A DNA stretch of 64,000 nt from Trileptium ribeirensis (lineage: Eukaryota; Nematoda; Enoplea; Enoplida; Thoracostomopsidae), in assembly GCA_030248225.1 (NCBI GenBank), contig JASANE010000920.1, positions 1 to 64,000 on the forward strand. Reading direction: 5' to 3'. Shown here one piece after another: positions 36,290 through 48,527 of the stretch (position 1 is the stretch's first letter; the number at the start of each line of letters is the position of its first letter). The notes beneath the pieces were generated by a model. It saw nothing but the letters and a program-made list of their open reading frames with translations. It was not told the DNA's origin and made no database searches. The position numbers and the translations under genes are program-made.

Positions 36290-38530
36290 AAGAGCGAATG
36301 AGGAGGAAAGAGACAGGAGGAACGAAAGAGGGAATAAGCAATACAGAGTGAGTTAGAAAGAAAGAGGTCAAGCAAATGACACCGCAAAGGAGTAAGATAG
36401 AGAAAGAAAGAAACACAACAACGGCTAAAAGGTCGCATTTGGAGCACGACGACAAAGCGACAGAGGTTGCGACAAAGCTGAAGTGACAACAAGCGAGCAG
36501 CAACAAAAGAGCGACCGCAAGTAGTGGATGAATAAAAAAAGAAATCAAGAACGGGGCACGGAAGGGTCTGGAATAAAGATGTTTACTTTGGGATTCGGGT
36601 GGGTTAGGGGTAAATTATATCCCAGGACGAAGAATGGGTTCAATTGATACCAAACACGAGGGAGTTAGACCAAAATTGGGATTTAACCCGCCCAAGTGAA
36701 CTACTTTTCCATATATTAATTTAAGGAGCATTGGCAAGGTTTCCTGAGTTAACGACTGTGTACATTGATGCCCCCAAGGATCGTTGTAATCGTAATAACA
36801 AGGCGATCAGAAGGAGGGTGTAACCCGTGTCTGACGAATACGAAATACAAAAGTAATAAACTGACGAAAAGATAGACAGCTTTGATGTTGGTGATGCGAT
36901 ATTATTGTTTGTTCTGTATTAACAGGGAGGCGGACGGAGGCTACCCGGATATATTTGCATAAGACTCGATGAGATGAAAACAATGATGGGTGATATGCCT
37001 ACTCTAAAAATAAAAATAAAAATTTTGGTATTTTGTACCCACTTGCATTCGCGGTCTATTTTTGGAAGATATTTTGGCACGCCATAGCGGACTAACCAAG
37101 AGTTAGACAAAGGCACGCCGCATATGCCGATATTCGTGATCAATACAGAAAAATATTAAAACGTAAAATTAGAGAAAATTGCTATTAGATTCGCAATACT
37201 TAATATATACGGACATAAATCGTAAGGACAACCTTTACGGCACCTTAACGACTACGCGAGCCGAGGCCTGCTTGGACGCGTTGGAATTCTTGCTGGATGG
37301 TCTACATATTGACATATGAAACTTCCGACTAGGTGACTCCAGTAGGGAAAATAAGAGGTTACAATATTGGTGACCCAGCGACCTAATAAGTTCCCGGAGC
37401 AAAAGCGAAAATGTTGTTACTACCCTTAGACCAGCCAAAGAGCACCATGAAATCTAATAGTGCTCTTTAGCTATGCAATAGCATGGAATATCTGGCAAAG
37501 TATGCAGTTTCCGCCTGGGATGCTTCATCCAAGACAATAAAGGATCATAATGTTTTTGTTTCCCTAATGACAGCAGACTCAGTCGATTGGCGTATAGCGA
37601 CAATTCCGCGTGGCTGCCGTGGAACAACAAAAATTTGGAAAGCATGGTTGTCGGAGTCGCTGAAGAAGACAACGTTCATGTATTAAAATTAATTGTGTGC
37701 CACTATCATCTACTATAGGTATGTATATCAATATTAGAAAACCCAAACAGCCAAACTTAGCATAAGTAAGTTTCTATTAAATAGCACACTTTGACTTGAT
37801 GCTACCTTAAAAGTTTCAACCGATTTAGTTCGCGAAGGCTTCTTGGAAAGGCCTTGAGATTCTGTGCCGAAAAGTACTCAGGGTGCCCCTGGAAATGTTG
37901 GCCGCGATGGAACAGTTACGAGCCGTGTAGCCCGGTACCCCTCGCTCCGAATACTCGAAAGTGATTGTTTTCACAATTTTGTTGTTATCAGCTTTTCGCT
38001 GAACCATTATTCGACATGTGTTATGGCGCCTACAGCTTACACCAGTAAAGCCATTAGTCTCTATTTTAGTTACTCCCACCGAAAGTTTAGACTTTTATCG
38101 TTCACTTCTCAGCGAGCAGCCTACGGTTATGATTTCACATACATGATGACATCGGGTACTGGTAAAATTCCTATGAACCTCGCATCCTGCATACCTTCAA
38201 ACTGCATTTTCACTATCCTCAATCCTCTATTTTCTCACCAAAACATGAAATTCACAATGGTATAGGAAAATAAAAATGCCTGCAACGGCACATAGTATCG
38301 TCTAACGCAAGCATATACACGGACAGATAGGCAAGGCCCTTAACGACACACCAAATAGTATTACTCCATTTTGCTTTGAGATGTCCTCTCCAAAATGTGC
38401 CAGATATTCTGTTAATTTTTTTTGGCTCCTGACTAAATTAACATTCGTCTCTGCCCTGGTGTTTTGTTTTCAATGCTGACATAAACACACGCACCAGACC
38501 GGAACGGTCCTGTTACGCACAAAGTATAAC
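36290..38530 (+). mobile_element. Decayed copy of the right part of element A
   Basis: From about 36,590 the words CCCAGGACGAAGAATGGG, TTGATACCAAACACGAGGG and CCTGAGTTAACG follow 7,090-7,240. At the far end CTGGTGTT...ACCGGAACGGTCCTGTTAC follows 8,655-8,730. The purine-rich stretch at 36,290-36,560 parallels 6,960-7,060. The middle (37,200-38,300) has no clear match and holds several 60-130 codon frames on both strands, of which none is recognisable. The element is heavily decayed. Confidence 0.55.
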
Positions 38531-40300
38531 TTTAGCTGTCCAGGCCTCTTTGAAATTAACCAGAATCAGAGTAATTTTTGTAGAATCGCAATGAAAACCG
38601 CCTTAGGAACATAATGGTATCAATAACGGAAATACAGAACTAACACATTTGTTCCCTACATATACAAACCGAATTATAGATTTGGAGGTTTATCTCATAT
38701 TTTCCACTGATACAATAATATTACCACTAATGCTATACTTATCCCGCAAGTTTGCATAGACACTGAATATTTGAGAAATTAGTTCACCTATTACGAAGTA
38801 ACAAAATAAAAGAGCAAAGTTTTATGGATTTTATTCCATAATATAACGTTTAACCCGTAGTCCCTTCGCAGTGTGTATGTAGTGTATAACTGAAATTGAT
38901 GCGAACCATGTAATATTGTATACATTAAATAACTTTATGCCCAATATCTGTACGTGTTACAATTTTAAAAATATAATCGCCAAATCTTACGCTCTTTTCT
39001 CTTTAAATGTCAGTTTGAATCCGTTACAATAAAGTAACAAACGTTGTAAAAGTGACACTTGTTTTTCATGTGTGCCACTTGGGCGTATCCTCTGTGATAG
39101 TTTCAATAAATTGGATCTGCTTATATTCAAACTACAATGATCACGTCTAAATTTACCGTTCATTTTAGCAAAAATAGGGGTATAAATAGAGTTAATAGCA
39201 ACAATGAATCTTCAAGATGTGGAGTCTTATATAAATAAATCGGTAACCACGAAACGTATCAAGTAGAAAAATTAAAATCGATCAATTCGTTTTTAAACCT
39301 CTGCATTTACAATGAAGGTTTTTTCACCTAGTTAAAATTGATTGTCATTAATTACGATAGAACTTTTTATTACAAAAAACGGCAGCGAAATTTATACATT
39401 GTATTTATTATATTTCACCGAAGTAGAGCTAATTGGCTATGACTCGATTGAACGTTATGCAAAATTGGGCGTTGAAGAGAAATTCGTTTTTAATTTTACT
39501 TTCAAGTTTTAATTTTAAATACTGATTGCTATGATCTAGGGACTAGACGATCCTGTAATAATATTACACATTTGTAATGAGGTGTCTATCTCTGCCAGCG
39601 ATGTATGGCACCGCATAGGACTAGTGTCATGTTTGGGATTGAGCAAAGATTAGCTAAGTAGGGCAGTAATTAGGAGTATAAGACTCATAAAACGCTTATG
39701 GTTGCTCTATTGGAAACCATTTCAGTTGGTGCTTTAAAATGTTTAAACCTGTTTTTTGGAATATTAAGCAGTTTATCCATATCTTCCATGTTTAGATTTG
39801 AGTTGTTGAAATTTTAAATATAGCGAAGCGAACGTGCATCATTTAATTTTGCTGAGAAATTCATTCACTATGCATTGTTCGATGGTCCAATAGTGGTATC
39901 AAATATGCTAATTGTTATGGGCTGATAAATTGATGCATGCGCTAAAAAATTGGAATTGGGTTTTGCCATTAATTGCTGGAAATGTCATGTTGGATGGTTC
40001 CGGTCCTCAAGTTGAAACTGTACCATCAACAAAACATAATGCTTGAAAAATTGCGAACTAGTGTAAACTGGCGACAAGGATATTGCAAAATGAGACTCGA
40101 TTGGATGATCATATATTGTGAATTTAAACTATAAAATTTCAGTGTGTAGGCATTAGTTATTGCAAACAACTCTTGAACATTTTGTCTGTTGTCTTTCAGT
40201 AATGACCATATAGATGAAAAAAGCCCGATTATGGGCACATTTCATCTGCGGCTTCACGGATTTGGTGTATTTGCTAATGCCTGAAAACTTGTAAGTTACG
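38531..40300. other. AT-rich, no recognised feature
   Basis: No open frame above chance length and no transposon ends were seen. Confidence 0.35.
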
Positions 40301-40355
40301 CAATAACTCCGGCAACATCTTGTAATAACTCCGGCAACATCTTGAAATAACTCAG
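40301..40355. repeat. Short tandem repeat, 23-24 bp unit
   Basis: AATAACTCCGGCAACATCTTG occurs twice in tandem and is followed by a third partial unit (AATAACTCAGG). Confidence 0.9.
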
Positions 40356-40814
40356 GTACTGAATTATTGCATGTCTCTTCGGATCTTGAGTTTTGTAAAA
40401 ATTATATATTTGGCATGAATTTAGTCAAATAGCAACTCGTTAAATATTTCAAAATATGCCTTCCAAACTGTCGAGATGTTGCAACTTGAATACCACTTCA
40501 AACGCAGTTTGATGTATCATTCGAAAACTCTTCGAAGAATATAGTCACAGCCGTCGAATTGCTTGCTTTGTAAGTTGTCCAATATACCGCTTCTTTTGTC
40601 TAAACGTTTAGATAACGTTAATTTAACAGTAAAATGACCATTTAGCACCAATTAGTACAAGTTCTAACCTGTAACCATCGGGTCTAAATATTTCATGTAG
40701 CAGCATTGTATTTCGACAATCTAATAGCCAATGATCTGACAGCAGAGATGGGCGCAAGACGGGTGGGGGTTTCCTAATGGTCGGATTCTCTGAGCTATAT
40801 TTACCCATGTCTGA

Positions 40815-41030
40815 AAATTTTGACATTTTTAGCAATAAATTGTAGCAAAGTTAGTAAAATTGAGCAAATTTTTGGAGTTTTAGCAAGATTTTAGCAATGT
40901 CAGAAAGAATTTTTGCAGAGAAATTCAGTTTCAAAAATTTCACCAATACCTCACCCCGAACCTACACCGTCTTCTCAGCGTATTCCTTCGCAGAAACTAT
41001 CTACTCCCTAAGCCGACGGGCCCTGCTATG
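40815..41030. repeat. C-rich/AAAATT repeat family, copy 2
   Basis: Repeated TTAGCAA and AAAATTGAGCAAA words are followed by a C-rich end (CCTCACCCCGAACC). The composition and order resemble 49.1 kb and 53.4 kb. Confidence 0.4.
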
Positions 41031-42376
41031 ATCAGTACAAAGCACGTTCACATTATATTCATACATTCGCATGTTTTTATGCACTACCTTGAGACACAGT
41101 TTTTGCAACTTACTGATTTTTATAAACATAAACATCGATTGATATAGTACGTATAGCAATGTTATAGGCCTCGGATCAAATTAACAGAAGCCGAGGACTG
41201 CGCCATTAAACCCTCCGCAACTATAAAGTATTTCCAATCAATACAATAAATTGTATTGTCTACAAAATATTTAAAGACTCAATGGATTACCGGTTCATAT
41301 TCAATGAGCGGTTAAAAACCACTCCTAGTAAGCTTAGCTGAAGCCGAAGCTAGCTTTTCCACCAATGCACGTGAGTGTTGTGTGCAATATACTGTTAAAT
41401 ATTACTGGTTGTTATATACATTTAACTTTTTCGTGGTGTAGCGCTTGCGTATTTTGCATCATAAAATTTGTATCTAAAATGCCTGTTCCGACGGCGGTGT
41501 GAGCAGATTTATTGCGATAATAAAACTGTTCGATATGTTTTGATAAGCAACGCCCAACACACTATTTTCTAGTTTTATAATCTAAATGTGATACGAAATG
41601 GTCCCACTGTATTGCAATCCAATTTTGTAATGTTCTGTTATAAGCTTTGAAAGATTTTGTTTTTAAAAACCCCGATAAGCGGTATATATGTACTAAAGTT
41701 TTCAGTTTGAGTTATCGAAAACAAATGGAGTCATTTAGGGTCGTTAGAAACAAGGTTTCTTAAAATATATTGTTATGTTTAGCTCGAATTTTATTGAAGA
41801 ATATGCTAAGTTCTCGAAAGCTACTAGTTGTTGAATTTGCTATAACCACTGCCAGCATTGTACCAGATGTACCTTTATTAGCCGATGTTGAAGTATATGA
41901 ACAGCACTGAGACGTATAGAGCATAGGTGTCGAAGGTCCATCTCTTTGAATTTTAAAAGAATATGCTGGTGGAGCAAGAATCAAAGAAACTTCTTTTAAA
42001 TTTCATGGAAACCTATTTTCAGGGCAGGGAAATTCCACTACGACATTAACGCTGTGAAACTTACAGAAAGAGCAGTACCAGAGGAAAGATAATTATAGAA
42101 CATAAGATAGATCATAATATCAAATATATAGTGTCATAACATCGATTATTCTATACCTTTTAACGCCATCATATTGTATAAATATCTTATGGGGCCACGC
42201 GAGCACTATTTACTTTTAATTTAAACATTTAAAATTTCTCTTAATAAAAACAACACTTATACACTTTCTAGTAATCTAACCAAAAGTTTACTGTCATACC
42301 GCAGAGTTTGTGCATAATATTATTACAGGACTAGTATTTAAACGTATTCAAACATATTTCCTAATAAATATATCAA
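41031..42376. other. Upstream region of the first peptide gene
   Basis: AT-rich. A TATA-like TATAAATA lies near 42,177, about 200 bases before the peptide ATG. A minus frame at 41,760-41,984 reads in a protein-like way (Ser/Thr-rich, TSANKGTSGTMLAVVIANST) but has no supporting signal. Confidence 0.25.
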
Positions 42377-42772
42377 ATGAATATACACATGCATGGATGT
42401 CGATGTAAAGACACCCAAAACAGAGCATTTATAACAACAGCGACGCTGCTAATATTGTTGCAGTACTCAATTTCGCTAAGTGGAGCCCATCTAATTCTCA
42501 AAGTTGTTCGACGGATTTCTGAAGTCCCAGATGGTGACTCACAAAACACTCCGGGATCTGTGTTTATTGTTGACCCGATAATAGAACCAGATCAATATGA
42601 TCGTAACAACGGCAACGACGGCGCTGGCTTAGCAAATCCGAATATATTGATTGACAAAGAAAGCGGTTTAGCGAATGATAGACAAGTTCCGACAATAAGT
42701 GGAAACGACGATGGAACCGTGGAAGGATTACAATGGTCTACAAAGTTTAATTTTTACCCAGGACTCAGATGA
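42377..42772 (+). CDS. Small secreted peptide precursor A (WSxKxNFxPGL family)
   Basis: This is an intact 131-residue ORF with ATG in a fair start context (ATCAAATGA) and stop TGA at 42,770. Residues 18-37 form a hydrophobic signal-peptide core ending LSGA, after which LKVVRR (41-46) offers a basic cleavage site. The middle is acidic and Asn/Gly-rich with a repeated GLAN. The C-terminus is QWSTKFNFYPGLR (119-131); trimming the last Arg would leave ...NFYPGL. A second ORF at 57,309-57,593 on the other strand has the same layout and almost the same C-terminus. The function is unknown; a secreted signalling, defence or effector peptide is inferred. A second Met at residue 5 is an alternative start. 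Confidence 0.6.
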   Translation: MNIHMHGCRCKDTQNRAFITTATLLILLQYSISLSGAHLILKVVRRISEVPDGDSQNTPGSVFIVDPIIEPDQYDRNNGNDGAGLANPNILIDKESGLANDRQVPTISGNDDGTVEGLQWSTKFNFYPGLR

Positions 42773-44444
42773 TCGAGCTGCGTTTATATGATAATTATTA
42801 TTTTGATTCAGTCAAAACCAACGAAAAAATGTTGGTTTGCTAAATATCTAAAACTTAGGATTTTCTTTACACATTTTCAATTTTTTTGCGGCGTTTAAAA
42901 AACCCAGAATGTGGAAATATTATTTGCGCATAGTCTATACAACACCATCCAATCCATAGATGTCCAAGGTCTATATGCATAGCGGTATATGGATGAAGCG
43001 TGTGGGAATAGGTAGGGTACGTGGGTTTACAGCAGGGAGATAACCAGCAATTTTTCTTCACGTGTAACCCAGTTTCTAATAAGTTTCCCGATTGTTTCCA
43101 TATTGTGCACAACTTGTTTAGTTTTTCTCATAACTGCTAAAACGTTCTGCACGCCTACAGCTTGAGGCTAGGTGCAGGGCCTAGCGGATGGTTGGCAGTG
43201 CAATTTCTCGAAGGTGAGGTTTTGTAGGTTGCATAATATGGCTTAAGTTGGGGTCCGATCCATGGGGTTATAACCCTTTGCCTGCCCTATGATTTGATGC
43301 TATACAGTGTAAATTGTATAATAAAATAGATGGTATGAGGGGCACAATCAGTCTGTCTGTGGTGTTTACATGCTGTATTTTACTGAAGGCGTCATCGCAA
43401 CCATACACAAACAAATTACACAAAAAATGCTTTAACACCGTGGTGTGACTGACACAATACAACATTTTCGAGAACTTTATGGGATAGGCTACAATATACC
43501 ATTGGCGGCTCTACACTAATTACATTCTTACTAGTATAAGAATACCCCTCAAAATCATCTTCAGATATCATCAAAACAATATGGCGTCAAAGACATCATA
43601 TGAACATGAACAGTGGCAGCGACATCTAGGTTGGACAAAAACTTCCCCATGCTAGGTTCTTTATAACGCAAACGCGGCAGTTGTTCGTATTAACGACCCG
43701 TCGGACATGCGACATCTGAAATCTTTATAATTTTAGCTTGATCTCCATTTGATTTTGAGCCATTTTATTCGAACCTTGATGGGTCAATCTTGTTAGGCTC
43801 CACGTTTTAGGTTCTCCAGTATTGAATATATGTGATTTAATTTGATACTGATCAACTCAGCTCGAAGTCGCCATAAGTGAAAAAATGAAAATAAACAAAT
43901 GAAACATAAACACAAATGAAATAAAAATGAATTTTCCACAGTAATTATGACAAATTTATTTGATTTATTCACATATCACTCCAATTTTTTACTAAAGTGT
44001 TCATGCCGATTTTCCTTCTCAAATATATCACACAGAAATAACATTATAGGACATGATTTGGTCTAGGATGCATCAAGCTTTGATTCTTCGGCCGCTGCTG
44101 CCTTAGTTTCAATAGTTCTATAGAAGCGAAACGTCTCTGACTAGTGTGCAGGCCTATGACGGTTGTTTTCGAATGGGGTTATCTGATTGAGGATGTACAT
44201 TCAAATCCAACTTTTACAACTACAATTTGACTTGTCGAAAATTGTTTAGATTATTACTAAATTACTTAGCTAGCGAATAATGTTACATTGTATCATTGAA
44301 GTCATCCTAGCGATACTTAGTCTATCAACCTAGGGGTCTTAAGTTAGCACTTATGCATCATTCACAGAGAAGTACGTGCAATAATTGTACACCGTAAGCT
44401 ATTGCAGCGACCATGATGTAAGAAAACAATATTGTCACAGTATT
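42773..44444. other. Downstream spacer, no recognised feature
   Basis: Short frames only (81 codons at 42,867-43,112 minus). Around 43,880-43,935 there is a simple AAATGAAA-type low-complexity stretch. Confidence 0.3.
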
Positions 44445-45170
44445 TGAATTCTAGTGCAATGAGCGAGCGAAGCGAGCGAGTGGAACGAGAATTTTCAATT
44501 TTGGCTCTGGAGGGGGTTGAGGAGGTCCTGTCTGTGTGTGTCTGTGTGTCGCACCTGAATATCGATAACGCTTGGGCGGATTTCGAACCGCAATGGTCGA
44601 TTTAGGTGTAGTGACGGAGCCCGATTTTTGAATTTTTTGCCGTGAGATAAGTTATGTGGCAAAATGATCATGTTTATAAATAATAAATTTATTATGATGA
44701 CGATTCAAAATTATTAAGTTTATAAATAAAATCAATGGAATATATAACAAGTTTTTCAACTACTTCCCAATCTGCAGTCTATAAGCTTATAGTTGGCGCC
44801 AAATTTTATTTTTAGTGAAAAGCGTGGGAAATGCACCTAAATGTGTGTTTTTGTTGCTTTTAGTGTCTTATATGGTTTTCTGGTCAGATAAACTCATTGC
44901 AAATGTTAAAAATATTGTTGGGCAAATATTTTTTACGCTTCTGGTTCATACTTGGCATAAAAAATAACGTTTTCGCAATTTTCGGTGAGAAGTCGTGGGA
45001 AAAGCACCTGAATGTGTGTTTATTGTTGGTTTTAGTGTCGGATATGGGGTTTTCTGGGCCGACAAGCTCATTGCGAGTGTTAAAATATTGTGTGGCAAAT
45101 ATTTTCACACTTCTGCTTCGGGGGATTGTTCTCACCACTCGAATTCTGGCTCGCAAGCGAGCTTCACTAG
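44445..45170 (+). mobile_element. Modular element (family 2), copy 2, inverted
   Basis: This is the reverse-complement relative of 28,575-29,562. It opens with GAGCGAGCGAAGCGAGCG and GTGGAACG, includes TGTGTGTGTCTGTGTGTCGC, one short module of the second type, and two copies of the first 165-bp module (AAGCTCATTGC and AAACTCATTGC repeats). It ends with the hairpin GCTCGCAAGCGAGC (45,149-45,162) followed by TTCACTAG. The CTAG close behind a hairpin is compatible with a Helitron 3' end (CTRR), although the usual gap is longer. The 98- and 104-codon frames within it are translations of the repeats. Confidence 0.65.
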
Positions 45171-45174
45171 TTAT

Positions 45175-45370
45175 TATATTATTGCAAACATAGCGCAATC
45201 AGTAGCACACACCAAAATATTGCTGCTACAATAACATTGGCTTTTATTGCAAACTCAATAGCAGAAGCAAAGATATTGCCGCCGCAATAATATTGGGTTG
45301 TGTTTCACAACCGCAGAACAGTCGAGTTATTGCTGCATCAAAAGCAGCTAGTTGGTATTGTAGCAACAAC
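45175..45370. repeat. Degenerate ATTGC(T/C)GC(T/A)-type tandem repeat
   Basis: The words ATTGCAAAC, AATATTGCTGC, CAATAACATTGG and CAATAATATTGG recur in direct order. It abuts the end of the modular element. Confidence 0.5.
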
Positions 45371-45384
45371 ATAATGCTCGCGGA

Positions 45385-45505
45385 GTTTGATAATGGTGCC
45401 CCCAGTTTGATATTGGTGCCCCTCTCAAGTGTGATATTAGTACCACCTCCATTTTAATATTGATTCCTCCTCCAATTTAATACTGGTGTCTCGCTCCAGT
45501 TTCTA
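45385..45505. repeat. Tandem repeat, about 27-30 bp unit, about five copies
   Basis: Units of the form CAGTTTGATATTGGTGCCCC recur with drift (TTTGATAATGGTGCC, GTGTGATATTAGTACC, AATTTAATACTGGTG). Confidence 0.8.
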
Positions 45506-45599
45506 TAGTTTCTTGTAGCTAGCCGAAAGACTATAGTTTCTTCCAACTAGCCAAAAAATCAAAAATCGGTTACGACAAGGTGAAAGAGGTTTAAGTTTT

Positions 45600-45860
45600 A
45601 CGGTAAACAAAGCCGACTTCTGAAATGTAGCTTGTCTTCATTTGTTTGGTGATGCGTTGTTTGTAAGGTATGGAGAATCGTGTATATATAGGTTTTTGGT
45701 TAATACGATGGTTCGGTTATCCCGAGTCTAGCGCGACTATTTTACGCGCTTTCAGATATTTTCAGTAGGTCTAGAACCGAACTGATTTCCAGAATATAGT
45801 CTATTTTCATTTGTTTGCTTATGTATTGCCTGCAGGGACCAATATAGGTATTAAATATGC
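45600..45860. repeat. Diverged direct duplication, about 165 bp apart
   Basis: CTTCATTTGTTTGGTGATGC and TTTTCATTTGTTTGCTTATG sit in matching contexts, each followed by a TATAGG word and preceded by an AGAATATAG or GAAATGTAG word. Confidence 0.5.
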
Positions 45861-47070
45861 TGAATACAATGATTAAAGTTTATCATGAATATATGCAATG
45901 CCTTTCAGAGCCGGCGTTGGCGTGCCCGTCCTCCTTATCAGAGGGGATACTCACATGTCAAGGTGCCTCCCACAAAAATATATATTGCTTCTAGCGCCTA
46001 CTACATAAAATCACTTCGAATACAATAATTGCGAGTTCAATGTTTTAAAGCAAGCCTTACACTAAGTGGCGTCGCAAACTTTACAAAACTGGAGGGTGGA
46101 AAAAGGTGGAGGGAACCAGTCGTTTACATTCATTTGTTATATATAATCTAATATACGTTTGTCAGTAAAATGTGGGGCGGAGGCATAAACCCTCGGTCTG
46201 TGGGGAGGCACTTCCGTCGCATATTCTGTTGTGCAATTCGTGCACGCACTTCTCTGTGAATGATGCATTACGAAAGATTTTGTGGCAAGACTCGTTTATA
46301 AATCTAGAAGCTTTATGCAAACCGTAACTATCTGAATGCACAACATGCCATGTTGCAACTATGGTTTGTAAAAATTAAGCATGTATAAAAATCTGTGCAG
46401 ACAAATGTCTGAATACATGGTTAGTTATATTACATGCTAGTTGTAACATAGCCAACTGTACATTTACCTACTTGTTGCCACGGTAACTGATTCAAACTAG
46501 CACTTACGCACTCGTTTGAACAAAAATTTGGACACGCTTGCCTTTGCTACAACTATTACTTGTGGTAAAACAGCAATAATAAATATATGCATATAAAGCA
46601 ACTAGTATACTAATCGCCTCCACTCGACAAAATCCCAAATACCGTGAAAATAATAAAATATTATTTGAAAAATAAAACATATGCAAAAATATGAACTGAA
46701 TATAAATCGAAATAACAAAACCTTGTTAGGTATGTCATGAAATTGTCATTGTATTAATCGCCTAAGGATATAATTCCGGTTCAGAAACGAAGAGAAGTTT
46801 GTTTCGACCGTCGGCGTCTCACCTTATGCTTGCACATAGCGAAAGCAGAAATCGGCACAACTAGGGAACTAAAATGTTAGCTACAAAATAGTATATGCAA
46901 TTGGCTACCATTTTTCCTAAAAACTGTACATTTAATTCAAAAATAGCGTATTTGCTCTAATTTATGCGACGTTTACGTTATAAAACGTCCGCCATGTGGC
47001 AGATTTGTCCCTGTGTGATACGACATTACCATAGTGCATGGTAGTTGGAAGAATATACTATGCAGCACAA
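45861..47070. other. No recognised feature
   Basis: AT-rich with one GC-richer patch at 46,080-46,215 that may be part of the C-rich family. No gene is seen. Confidence 0.3.
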
Positions 47071-47074
47071 GTAA

Positions 47075-47395
47075 TGGTGTCGCGGACACCATGTACATTA
47101 CACTACGGTGTCTTCGATACCCTACGTTTGAATAGTTGTTTAAAAAAGGCGGAGAAATTAGCTAAGTGAAATTTCAAATTATTTACGCCAATAGATTGTA
47201 TCTCACAAATCATGCCGTTTAAAGCTATGCGTAGGAAATGCACGGACAAATCTTGCTCTGTATAAACTCCCCACAACGGAGAAAAACTACAAGGCACCTT
47301 ATCAAATGACTTTAATCATTGCTAGCTAGAAGTTTACGGTGTCCATGACACCACACAAGTATGCTGATGGTGTCCGAAACATCATATATAATTGC
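47075..47395. repeat. Cluster of GGTGTC...GACACC palindromes
   Basis: ATGGTGTCGCGGACACCAT (47,076-47,094), CGGTGTCTTCGATACC (about 47,107), CGGTGTCCATGACACC (about 47,338) and TGGTGTCCGAAACATC (about 47,367) are four versions of one short palindrome. The same type of palindrome occurs inside MITE family 1, so this may be the remnant of another copy. Confidence 0.5.
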
Positions 47396-47879
47396 TTAGC
47401 CTACAGTATTTGTGTTTCGTAGACTATATGGTTGACGATGTTACGCAGGCTGTACGTTCACAAAACTTTATAACTGCAACTTGTGACGTAAACCCTGCAT
47501 TACCGCGTTAAAAGCCCAATGTAATACTTGAAAACAATGTACCCAAGTTTTTCCCTTTTAATGATCAAAGTTCATCAGTAAACACCAGATTTAATAAGTT
47601 GGCATGAAATAACGTAGATTAACAATTTCTGTACGAAATTGCGCAATTTAATCATTCATACTAAGTCGTTTTTCACGTATATTTGTACACAGCATTCACA
47701 CCGTAATGTCGCAACGAAAGCACACAAAAATCAATTCGGATGCAGTGGTAACGTTGATTAAACCGCCCGTGCAATGTTGTTGTCGGAAGGTGCCGTAATT
47801 GGAGCTGTAGCAACGATGGTATGCTGTCCGCAAGCGTGTAATACATTGCTTTGACATCCAGAATCCATCTGAAAATGCC

Positions 47880-48005
47880 TTTGTATTTGATGGTGCCCGA
47901 AGAGGAATTAAGTAGTTGAGTAAAATGGTATCCAATGCGACGTTCGGTTGCCCGACTGAGACGATTACGTGCCCGAGTGAGACGATTCGGTGTCTGAGTG
48001 ATAGT
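47880..48005. repeat. Minisatellite built on GCCCGAGTGAGACGATT, copy 1
   Basis: The 18-bp word recurs about four times with drift, preceded by GAATTAAGTAGTTGAGTA. The long minus frames across it (130 and 149 codons) are products of the repeat. Confidence 0.75.
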
Positions 48006-48339
48006 GATGCACAAATGGGATAGAACCTCTCCATGTGCTCTTGGTATTTTGCCATACGTGCTTGATAAATCGCTAAAGTACACCCCACCGCTTTGCGCTA
48101 CATTAGGACATAGCCGTTTCAATTACTGAAGCATCCTTGGAAATATCGCTGTTAAGCGTTGTTGATCTTGTCGAGAAAAACGAAAGGCTTAACACCGGAT
48201 TCTAACTCCCACCCTCTCCCTCTTGTACCACAGGGCCATTCATATATCAAACAACGCAAACTAACTGAATATGTAAACATACTATATATAACCAGCAAAT
48301 CATGCCGATGCCCATAACAACAGAGTGCCAGAATGTAAC

Positions 48340-48490
48340 TCTGCGATGCTAGATTGGATATTATTAGTGCTCGGGTGAGACTTGTTAGTGCACGAGTGGG
48401 AATTAAGTAGTTGAGTATAATTGCACCCCAATGCGACGCTCCGGTGCCCGAGTGATACGCTTCTGCGCCCGAGGGAGAGTAGTGCCCGAC
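48340..48490. repeat. Minisatellite built on GCCCGAGTGAGACGATT, copy 2
   Basis: It has the same order as the copy about 480 bases earlier, including GAATTAAGTAGTTGAGTA and CAATGCGACG. It lies directly before the cysteine-rich frame. Confidence 0.75.
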
Positions 48491-48527
48491 TAAAATGGAA
48501 TCGTGTTATCAATTATACGACACGTAG

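Noticed and set aside
37483..38265. Frames of 67-133 codons on both strands inside the decayed element A copy
   Set aside because: Both strands look equally protein-like, several stops interrupt any combined reading, and no family is recognised.
41760..41984. Ser/Thr-rich minus frame next to peptide gene A
   Set aside because: Length within chance range, and no start, signal or splice support.
44884..45234. Overlapping frames of 79-104 codons on both strands
   Set aside because: They are translations of the tandem 165-bp modules of the repeat; the same text recurs within the frame.
47673..48122. 149- and 130-codon overlapping minus frames
   Set aside because: They span the GCCCGAGTGAGACGATT minisatellite, whose stop-free units create long frames.
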